A stretch of DNA of 11,620 nucleotides from CAZFGN01 sp964518695. GTDB taxonomy: Bacteria > Patescibacteriota > Minisyncoccia > UBA6257 > Colwellbacteraceae. The translations under genes and the position numbers were made by a program. Below the pieces are notes generated by a model. It had not been told where the DNA came from. It saw nothing but the letters and a program-made list of their open reading frames with translations, and ran no database searches. The DNA lies in contig CAZFGN010000019.1 of the NCBI GenBank assembly GCA_964518695.1, positions 1 to 11,620 of the forward strand. Reading direction: 5' to 3'. Position 1 is the stretch's first letter; each line of letters begins with the position of its first letter. This document shows, one piece after another, positions 5,951 to 11,620 of the stretch.

Positions 5951-6386
5951 CGATTCAAAAAGTGGTTTTTCCCTTATAGAGCTACTAATAGTTGTAGCGA
6001 TAATTATAGTTATAAGCGGTTTGGGAATGTTCATCGGCCTGGATTTCTATAAAACTTATGCCATAAGCTCGGAACGCGACATAGTAATAGGTGTGCTTAT
6101 GAAAGCGAGAAATAAGGCAAGTAATAATTTTAATCAATCCTCACATGGCATTTTCATAGACTCCACTGGTTATACAGTTTTCCAAGGCACCTCATACGCT
6201 TCGCGAAATCAAGCTTACGATGAACTAATTAAGCGCAACAACTCTGTAACGGCGAGTGGCTTAAGTGAGATTGTCTTCGAACAGCTGACCGGCAGTTTAA
6301 TAACCTTACAAGGTGATATAACCTTAACCAACAACGTGAAGTCAATAAATATTTCATTAAACAATGAAGGCAGAATCAATTGGTAA
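5940..6386 (+). CDS. GspH/FimT-like minor pilin
   Basis: The class III prepilin signature KSG|FSLIELLIVVAIIIVISGL has Gly at -1, Phe at +1 and Glu at +5, followed by one long hydrophobic N-terminal helix. The mature globular part of about 140 aa has the spacing of GspH/FimT pseudopilins. I choose GTG 5940, which gives a 9-residue leader (MLSNDSKSG) and an 11-nt overlap with pilC, in keeping with the other overlaps in the operon. An ATG at 5895 in the same frame would give a 24-residue leader and overlap pilC by 56 nt. The choice does not change the mature protein. It probably belongs to the pilus priming complex. Confidence 0.8.
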   Translation: MLSNDSKSGFSLIELLIVVAIIIVISGLGMFIGLDFYKTYAISSERDIVIGVLMKARNKASNNFNQSSHGIFIDSTGYTVFQGTSYASRNQAYDELIKRNNSVTASGLSEIVFEQLTGSLITLQGDITLTNNVKSINISLNNEGRINW

Positions 6387-7722
6387 CAAAGGTCAATCAA
6401 CCCTAGAGTTACTTGTCGCTCTAGTTGTTATTATTTTAACTGTTTCTTCGGTGATAGTAGTTTCATTTGGTAACCAATCTCTTTCGGTTGAAACTGAATT
6501 AAGCAATTTGGCGCTTTTGAAAGTTAGAGAGGACCTCGAGGACGCGCGAGCTGATGCGAGAGAAAATTGGGTTGGGCTTGTTTCAAACTCGCAAATTGAC
6601 ATGCAATTCACAAGAGATGTAATAGTTCAAAATATAAACAACTACGAAAAGAAAGTAACAGCGAGGGTAAGTTGGATAACGGACCCCCTGCGTCCGCAGA
6701 AGGTTGAGCTTGTAACAATTCTTACCGATTGGGTCACTTCATCGGATGAAGGTGGTGGAGGCGGACCCATAGGGGCATGGAACAATCCCAGAACCGCTGG
6801 TACTATCGATCTCGGTCCGGGAAACCAAGGTACAGATGTAGCTGTTGTAGAAGGGACTGTTTTTATGACCGCTATTGCTTCTGATGATAAGAAGAAAGAT
6901 TTCTACAGTATCAACGTAACGAATATTGATGCTCCAAGCCTTCGATCGAGTATAAACACCGGTGATGGATTAAATTCCATTTCAGTCATGGGTAACTACG
7001 CTTACGTTGCTCATAATGATGGTGATAATCAACTTCAAATAATCAATATCTCAAATCCAGACAGCGTTTCTCTTGCTGCGCAAGTTTCACTCCAAGTTAA
7101 TACCCAGGAAGCCCTAAGCGTTTTTGCTCTGGATAATTATGCGTATGTTGGTTCAGAATCATCTTCCGGCAAAGAATTTCAGATATTCGACGTTTCTAAT
7201 CCTCTAAGCCCGTCCTTTGTAAGCTCGGTAGAGATAGGTGCAAATGTAAATGACATCTACGTTTATAGAAACAGGGCGTATCTGGCTACTTCTAAAACAA
7301 CCGCGGAGGTAATAATTTTTGATATTGCCGTTCCTTCAAGTCCCCAACAAATTGCCTCTTTTGATTATGGCGATACCCCAGGCTTATCAGTGTTTGCTAA
7401 TAGCTTTAACGATTTCTACGCTGGTATCGGCAACACTTTTACTACAATCAACTCAACTAACCTAGCTTCGCTATCTTTAATTGGCGCTTATGGAGTTTCC
7501 GGCGCCGTTAATGACTTATATATCCGCGAATATCTGGCTTTTCTTGCCACTGACAACAGCACCGCCGAATTTCAAGCCCTAAATATTACTAATAAAGCGG
7601 TTCCAACTTTACACTCTTCTTATAATTTTCCGCAACTTGGAACCGGAATAACCTACAGAGACAATGTTGTTTATATGTCCGTAAGAAGCAATGATGCCTT
7701 GAGAATTATAACTTCACAGTAG
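6364..7722 (+). CDS. Pilin-beta-propeller fusion (LVIVD-type repeats), 452 aa
   Basis: Residues 1-36 are a prepilin segment: leader MKAESIGNKG, then QSTLELLVALVVIILTVSSV with Glu at +5. Residues 37-128 look like a pilin-type spine and beta domain, and GGGGG (130-134) forms a hinge. Residues 145-452 contain seven repeats of about 40-45 aa with the pattern NDIYVYRNRAYLAT ... IFDIAVPSSPQQIASF, starting near residues 157, 204, 251, 296, 340, 382 and 428. This matches LVIVD-type beta-propeller blades. The last repeat is incomplete and could close with the strand near 145-152 (TAGTIDL). The start overlaps the preceding gene by 23 nt. It is far longer than ordinary minor pilins (150-200 aa). I infer a tip-located adhesin head, as in other modular minor pilins; the ligand is unknown. 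Confidence 0.85.
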   Translation: MKAESIGNKGQSTLELLVALVVIILTVSSVIVVSFGNQSLSVETELSNLALLKVREDLEDARADARENWVGLVSNSQIDMQFTRDVIVQNINNYEKKVTARVSWITDPLRPQKVELVTILTDWVTSSDEGGGGGPIGAWNNPRTAGTIDLGPGNQGTDVAVVEGTVFMTAIASDDKKKDFYSINVTNIDAPSLRSSINTGDGLNSISVMGNYAYVAHNDGDNQLQIINISNPDSVSLAAQVSLQVNTQEALSVFALDNYAYVGSESSSGKEFQIFDVSNPLSPSFVSSVEIGANVNDIYVYRNRAYLATSKTTAEVIIFDIAVPSSPQQIASFDYGDTPGLSVFANSFNDFYAGIGNTFTTINSTNLASLSLIGAYGVSGAVNDLYIREYLAFLATDNSTAEFQALNITNKAVPTLHSSYNFPQLGTGITYRDNVVYMSVRSNDALRIITSQ

Positions 7723-7736
7723 GAAAAGCATATAAT

Positions 7737-8222
7737 ATGAAGTATGTAGTATGTAGGGACAAAAATGAGGGGTTCACTTTGATAGAGACAATAATTTATA
7801 CCGCTCTGTTTTCGTTAATCATTGGATTAGTAGTAGGGGCGGTTTATAACATTATCGAAGGAAGCGAGGATTTGCAGAAAAATATTATCGTTGATGCCGA
7901 AGCGCATTTCTTAATAAGAAAAATAGAGTGGGCCTTGGCCGGGGTTGTTGCGATCAATTCACCGGCATCAGGACTTACTGGAACATCTCTTTCTGTAAAT
8001 AAAATTAATTATGCCCAAAATCCGGTAGTTTTCGACTTGGATTCAAATAATTTGCGCGTAAAAAAGGGGCTAGCAAGTCCGGTAATATTAAATGGCGCGG
8101 TCACAATAAGTGATTTGCAATTTGAACACTTGGCTAAAGGGCTTTACCGTCCCGCCGCCGTCAAGGTCACTTTCAAAGTAAACGGCGAACCGTTTTCAAC
8201 AACTATCTACTTACGAAAGTAA
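7737..8222 (+). CDS. PilW/GspJ-like minor pilin, 161 aa
   Basis: Leader MKYVVCRDKNEG, then FTLIETIIYTALFSLIIGLVVG with Glu at +5, matching the GFTLIE prepilin peptidase site. The T/Y-rich helix (TLIETIIYTALFS) is characteristic of the PilW/GspJ type rather than of major pilins. No cysteine pair is present in the mature part. The leader codons contain two copies of the heptamer GTATGTA (7742-7755). The gene starts 14 nt after the propeller pilin and shares one base with the next gene (TAATG). Confidence 0.8.
   Translation: MKYVVCRDKNEGFTLIETIIYTALFSLIIGLVVGAVYNIIEGSEDLQKNIIVDAEAHFLIRKIEWALAGVVAINSPASGLTGTSLSVNKINYAQNPVVFDLDSNNLRVKKGLASPVILNGAVTISDLQFEHLAKGLYRPAAVKVTFKVNGEPFSTTIYLRK
7742..7755 (+). 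repeat. Two-copy heptamer GTATGTA, inverted relative to 8226-8253
   Basis: Two perfect tandem GTATGTA units lie inside the leader-peptide codons of the PilW-like gene. They are the reverse complement of the TACATAC units at 8240-8253, making a 14-bp inverted repeat around that gene. A GGG or GGGG run borders each array. Confidence 0.7.
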
Positions 8223-8641
8223 TGCTATATACTATATACTACATACTACATACCCCTCGTGTTTTGCGCGGCTATATCGCCATAACCTCCACGATTATTA
8301 TTACCATGCTTGTTATGACTATAGTTTTTGCCATTAACCTAATCGGTTACTTTGGCCGCTATAATGTACTGACATCAGAATTAAAAGATGTAGGTTTATC
8401 GCTCGCCGAAGGGTGTGCTGAAAAAGCGCTTCTAAAGTATGCCGAAGACAACGCTTATGCCGGGAACGAAGTTATAACGGTTGAGGCAAGGCAATGCAGT
8501 ATCTTACCTATAGAGATTTCTGGCAGCGATAGAATCTTTAAGACCAAGGCTATAGTGGAGAGCACCACATCTAACATTAAAGTAGTGTTTAACGGGAGCG
8601 ATATGAATATTGTTTCGTGGGAAGAGTTACCAAATTTATAG
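8222..8641 (+). CDS. PilX/GspK-like minor pilin, 139 aa
   Basis: Leader MLYTIYYILHTPRVLRG, then YIAITSTIIITMLVMTIVF as the N-terminal helix. The +5 residue is Thr rather than Glu, as is usual for PilX/GspK-type pilins, which sit at the pilus tip and need no Glu5 partner. LAEGCAEKALLKYAED (61-76) is a conserved-looking helix, and C65 and C92 could form a disulfide. The start overlaps the previous stop by one base, the classic reinitiation arrangement. Four heptamers encode most of the leader. Assignment rests on the N-terminus and on its position after the PilW-like gene. Confidence 0.7.
   Translation: MLYTIYYILHTPRVLRGYIAITSTIIITMLVMTIVFAINLIGYFGRYNVLTSELKDVGLSLAEGCAEKALLKYAEDNAYAGNEVITVEARQCSILPIEISGSDRIFKTKAIVESTTSNIKVVFNGSDMNIVSWEELPNL
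8226..8253 (+). repeat. Four-copy heptamer array TAYATAC
   Basis: The units are TATATAC, TATATAC, TACATAC and TACATAC, in perfect register. Because seven is not a multiple of three, they are read in shifting frames and give LYTIYYILHT, part of a leader peptide that is cut off at maturation. Decamers TATACTATAT and TATACTACAT within the array also form the two arms of the 39-bp palindrome. Confidence 0.8.
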
Positions 8642-8648
8642 AAATTAT

Positions 8649-8657
8649 TGCTATAAT
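8649..8657 (+). promoter_or_regulatory. Extended -10 promoter of the major pilin
   Basis: TGC-TATAAT is a perfect extended -10, 11 nt before the ATG at 8669. A TTACCA at 8627-8632 could be a poorly spaced -35. It would give the major pilin its own strong transcription apart from the operon, as subunit demand requires. Confidence 0.6.
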
Positions 8658-8668
8658 AAACAGCAGTA

Positions 8669-9124
8669 ATGAATAATCGTAACGGATTCACACTTATAGA
8701 AGTACTCGTAACGGTAGCTATCATAGCTGTTTTGTCAGGCATTGTCCTTGTTTCTGTAAACCCGAGTGCATTCTTAGCCAAAGGCAGAGACACGCAACGA
8801 AAGAGCCATCTTGTTACCATTTTGAACAGCGTTGGCCAACGAATAACCGACAACAAAGGCGTGTTTGAAACCGGTTGTGCCGCTGGAGTCATACCCACCA
8901 CCGCTACTAAAATGGCTACAGGTGGCGGCAACTACGATATAGGCCCTTGTTTGGTATCCACTTATCTTCCAGATATGCCATTTGACCCCAAAGCGAGTGG
9001 TGCTCATTGGACAACAACCGCCGATTACGATACTGGCTACACCATAGTCAAAAATGCCACCACCGGCAGAGTTACGGTGGCCGCCCCAAGCGCGGAGCTA
9101 GAGACCGTGAACTATACTCGGTAG
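8669..9124 (+). CDS. Type IV major pilin, PilA-like, 151 aa
   Basis: Short leader MNNRNG, then FTLIEVLVTVAIIAVLSGIV with Glu at +5, the textbook class III signal cut and N-methylated by prepilin peptidase. The length of about 145 aa when mature is usual for a major pilin. DTQRKSHLVTILNSVGQRI (41-59) resembles the alphaC helix of CPR and Gram-positive pilins. C70 and C94 could form a disulfide holding a loop, and a Gly-rich turn (84-87) lies between. It has its own extended -10 promoter and stands last in the pilus cluster, so it is the likeliest main subunit; a minor-pilin role cannot be excluded. Confidence 0.85.
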   Translation: MNNRNGFTLIEVLVTVAIIAVLSGIVLVSVNPSAFLAKGRDTQRKSHLVTILNSVGQRITDNKGVFETGCAAGVIPTTATKMATGGGNYDIGPCLVSTYLPDMPFDPKASGAHWTTTADYDTGYTIVKNATTGRVTVAAPSAELETVNYTR

Positions 9125-9145
9125 TGTTGTCCGAGAGGTAGATGA

Positions 9146-9184
9146 CTAAAGTATACTATATGTCCGATCGGTGATGTAGTATAC
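9146..9184. repeat. 39-bp near-palindromic repeat, copy 2
   Basis: Identical to 2084-2122. Here the outer arms extend to ten base pairs (AAGTATACTA with TAGTATACTT). It lies 21 bp after the pilin stop and 88 bp before the next start codon. The rest of the 148-bp spacer holds only the -10 box at 9259. Confidence 0.85.
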
Positions 9185-9258
9185 TTATAACAAGTGTGAA
9201 TATGTATCGTAAAGTTGGTTATGGATAGGTTTCTTTATAGAAATTTTGTTTAATGTAT

Positions 9259-9264
9259 TATAAT
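9259..9264 (+). promoter_or_regulatory. -10 box of the surface-protein gene
   Basis: A perfect TATAAT ends 8 nt before the ATG at 9273, the same distance as for the gene at 2019. The transcript would be nearly leaderless. GAGG (9267-9270) is too close to the ATG to act as a good Shine-Dalgarno sequence. Confidence 0.55.
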
Positions 9265-9272
9265 TTGAGGTG

Positions 9273-11620
9273 ATGCTGATTGATGATGTAAGGTGGCCGA
9301 TTAGGCGTCAAGTTCGATTAGTTAAAGAAAGTGCCAGCTGGTATTATAAGGCGCTGAAGCTTTTTATTAAGACCTCTGAATACGGACTTCTTATTGTTAT
9401 TACCGTTGGTGTTGCGGTAGCGATTATACCGCTTATAGTTTTAGCTAACTCTACTCATACGAACACTGTTAAATTTATTCCGACTGTTGTAGATGTTAAT
9501 CCGACAACAGATAAATCAGGTTGGCAGAACATCAGAAACATTCAAAGTATAGATTTGAGTAATCTTGCTCAACTGGATGAATTTAATGAAAATAATGCCG
9601 CGTTTATAAACTTTATTCCAGCACCAGTACCGCCCACACCTACCGAAGAAGAATTACAAATTCCGGAGTTACCTAGTGAGTCGGATAAGCCATCTGAAGA
9701 AGGAGACGGGCCATCGGAGGAATCAATCAAACCATCTCGCGAAACCGTGCCTGTCGAAGAATCAAATGAACCTACTGTAGAACCAACCGAACCTTCCAAA
9801 GAACCGGGTCCATCTTCCGGCGAGGCAGAACCGCCACCGGAGGACAAAGGCAAAGAAAAAGAAAAACAGGAGACAATAGAATTGCCGCTTCCGCCGGGAC
9901 TCCAAGATAACGAATTGCCTCCTTTGCTTCAGGAAGAAAAGAAACCGGAAGAGAAATCAGCACCTCCGGAGAAAAAAGAAAAAAATAAAGAAGCCGAGCC
10001 TCTATCGTCGCTCTTTAAGAATCTATATGGCTTTATTTCTTTGGCTTTAGAAGATGAAGGAGTATCTGATTCAGTATTGCAAGGCGAAGAGGTGGGAGAG
10101 GAAAGTAAACCCATTCGAGAAGGTGGAGAAGTATTTGATATACCACCGGGCAATGAAGTAAAAAATGATCCCCCTCTCGAGGACGTTCCCGCAGTTGAGG
10201 AAGATAAACCAACGGATGCAGGAAAGGAATCTCCGGGCGGTACCCCGGCAGTAGAACCGGAAATTATACTTCCGGTGGTTGATGGTCAAAATATGCCGGA
10301 GGAGTCAAAAGAATCTCAAAAGGCAGTAGCCATCTTCACCATTAGGAAAAATATGGTTATTTCCGGATTCAAACCGGAAGAAGATAGAGATGCCGCTTCA
10401 ATCGTAGGGGCTGTAAGGCTTAATCTATCTATGGGAATAACCGGCAGATTAGACGAAGATGATGAATTACTCGTGGGATATAGGGTAGGGGATGTCGGCA
10501 TTTGGAATCAATTAGCAACTTTTACTCAAGATGAAGATCATTCTAACTTTAGAAACGGTAATTATTTCAGTTACGAACTGCCCACGGATATAGATTTATC
10601 TCAACTCAAATTTGAAATTTTCAGTTTATCCAATAATGACCCAGGCGCGGCAAATCCGCCAGCTTACGGAGAAACGCTTCCAATATATATAGATGCGGCT
10701 TGGGTTGAGGTTGACTACATTGATGAAGTTACTGATCCGGCGGTAATAGAAGAAGTTAAACAAGAAGAAGAATTTTCAGTTGACTATGATGAAACTCCGC
10801 AATTCGAGTTTTATTTCAATAATGACGACAGGGAAACATTAGACAGGTTAGTCTCACTTGCGTTTAGAAGCCGTAATTTCAAAATAACAAACGTGAGATT
10901 GATGCATGAAACCGGATTTGAATACGACATTAGCGCGGATGTAAGCCAAGGACTAGACGGCAAATGGACTGTGAAAATTCCCAACGCCGACCGAACCACA
11001 ATACCAGGTAAATATAAGATAAGGATTACGGGTGTTGAAGATAGTCAGCAGTACATAGAAGAACAAGAATTTTATTGGGGAGTTTTAGCGATTAATGTTA
11101 ATAAATCAATATACTCCCCGGGCGAACTGTCTTACATACAAATGGCCGCCCTTACCGACAAAGGTGTAACAATCTGCGATGCCGATCTTAAACTAGATAT
11201 CACCGCTCCTGATGGTAGTGTTGTTTCACCGGGGGTGCAGCGTTCAGGTGAATGTAAACTTGATGCTGACATAGTTAACGTGCCGGACTATTTTGTCTAC
11301 TATAAGGTGAACGAGCTTGGTTTGTATAAGATGAGGCTTGCTAGATTGGATGGAAGCGGTAATGAAATTCATCATATATCCAGTTCGTTTGAAGTTCAGG
11401 AAGCAGTACCTTTTGAGGTAGAAAGAATTGGACCAACAAGAATTTTCCCCTTAGCCAAGTATGAAATGAAGTTTAACATTAAGGCGAATGAGGACTTCGC
11501 CGGCAACATTATTGAATACGTGCCAAATAATTTTGTTATTACGGAAAATCAAGAGTATATAATTAAAAACGGGGGGTCAGAGACAAGAATATTTTGGAAT
11601 CTTGACCTTAAAGCGGGGGA
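9273..11620 (+). CDS. Large membrane-anchored surface protein with Pro/Glu-rich stalk, 3' end cut by window
   Basis: 782 codons are open to the window edge. A basic N-terminus (about 1-33) precedes one hydrophobic span (38-57, GLLIVITVGVAVAIIPLIVL), and ANS after it could allow signal peptidase cleavage or serve as an anchor. Residues 116-348 are a low-complexity stalk of Pro, Glu, Lys and Ser (PEEKSAPPEKKEKNK type), interrupted by a short hydrophobic SLFKNLYGFISLALED (about 247-262). Beta-rich domains follow from 350. One, near 610-680 (VLAINVNKSIYSPGELSYIQ), resembles macroglobulin-like or Ig-like extracellular domains and has C635 and C661 as a possible disulfide. A GTG directly before the ATG is an alternative start. 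I infer a cell-surface adhesin or S-layer-associated protein; its place after the pilus genes suggests a shared role in host contact, without proof. Confidence 0.8.
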   Translation, partial: MLIDDVRWPIRRQVRLVKESASWYYKALKLFIKTSEYGLLIVITVGVAVAIIPLIVLANSTHTNTVKFIPTVVDVNPTTDKSGWQNIRNIQSIDLSNLAQLDEFNENNAAFINFIPAPVPPTPTEEELQIPELPSESDKPSEEGDGPSEESIKPSRETVPVEESNEPTVEPTEPSKEPGPSSGEAEPPPEDKGKEKEKQETIELPLPPGLQDNELPPLLQEEKKPEEKSAPPEKKEKNKEAEPLSSLFKNLYGFISLALEDEGVSDSVLQGEEVGEESKPIREGGEVFDIPPGNEVKNDPPLEDVPAVEEDKPTDAGKESPGGTPAVEPEIILPVVDGQNMPEESKESQKAVAIFTIRKNMVISGFKPEEDRDAASIVGAVRLNLSMGITGRLDEDDELLVGYRVGDVGIWNQLATFTQDEDHSNFRNGNYFSYELPTDIDLSQLKFEIFSLSNNDPGAANPPAYGETLPIYIDAAWVEVDYIDEVTDPAVIEEVKQEEEFSVDYDETPQFEFYFNNDDRETLDRLVSLAFRSRNFKITNVRLMHETGFEYDISADVSQGLDGKWTVKIPNADRTTIPGKYKIRITGVEDSQQYIEEQEFYWGVLAINVNKSIYSPGELSYIQMAALTDKGVTICDADLKLDITAPDGSVVSPGVQRSGECKLDADIVNVPDYFVYYKVNELGLYKMRLARLDGSGNEIHHISSSFEVQEAVPFEVERIGPTRIFPLAKYEMKFNIKANEDFAGNIIEYVPNNFVITENQEYIIKNGGSETRIFWNLDLKAG

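Noticed and set aside
9569..10289. Several minus-strand frames rich in Ser and Gly
   Set aside because: They are antisense shadows of the Pro/Glu-rich stalk codons of the surface protein.
9618..10318. Pro/Glu-rich DNA considered as a tandem repeat or CRISPR-like array
   Set aside because: Only amino-acid composition repeats; there is no fixed unit length and there are no identical DNA units. No CRISPR array is visible anywhere in the window.

Overview
The window looks like a chromosomal segment from a Patescibacteria/CPR bacterium, most likely Parcubacteria-like. This is an inference, because no rRNA or marker protein is present. It rests on a compact type IV pilus cluster with a short PilB, TATAAT boxes that sit almost on top of start codons, very weak or absent Shine-Dalgarno sequences, a tRNA without encoded CCA, and a 48-residue membrane peptide of a kind I associate with this group. 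The standard code fits: TGA is used as a stop.

Left part (1-3640): a mixed accessory region in alternating orientations. It holds the 5' part of a RdgB/HAM1-type nucleotide diphosphatase (minus), an unrecognised 206-aa cytosolic protein (plus), and a nucleotidyltransferase-fold protein whose start overlaps the end of a small membrane-protein gene missed at normal ORF cut-offs (minus). These are followed by an unrecognised 172-aa two-helix membrane protein (plus), a small alpha/beta hydrolase (minus) and tRNA-Gln(CTG) (minus). Two strong bidirectional terminators separate the two convergent gene pairs. The two unrecognised plus-strand genes share the same mRNA-leader architecture: a TTGACA promoter, an AAAGGTCGAA block, two hairpins, a boxA-like GATTCYTTAACAA and then the ATG. 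The last hairpin shows compensatory base changes. This is the strongest candidate for something undescribed.

Middle part (3643-9124): a type IV pilus operon. In order it encodes the assembly ATPase PilB, the inner-membrane platform PilC, a GspH/FimT-like minor pilin, a pilin N-terminus fused to a predicted seven-bladed LVIVD-type beta-propeller, a PilW/GspJ-like minor pilin, a PilX/GspK-like minor pilin and a PilA-like major pilin with its own extended -10 promoter. Most genes overlap or nearly touch, which suggests translational coupling. The minor pilins probably form a priming tip, with the propeller pilin displayed there as a binding head. Retraction ATPase, PilMNO and prepilin peptidase genes are not in the window.

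Right part (9125-11620): a 148-bp spacer holding the second copy of a 39-bp near-palindrome (first copy at 2084-2122), then the first 782 codons of a large membrane-anchored surface protein. That protein has a long Pro/Glu-rich stalk followed by beta-rich domains, and it runs off the window.
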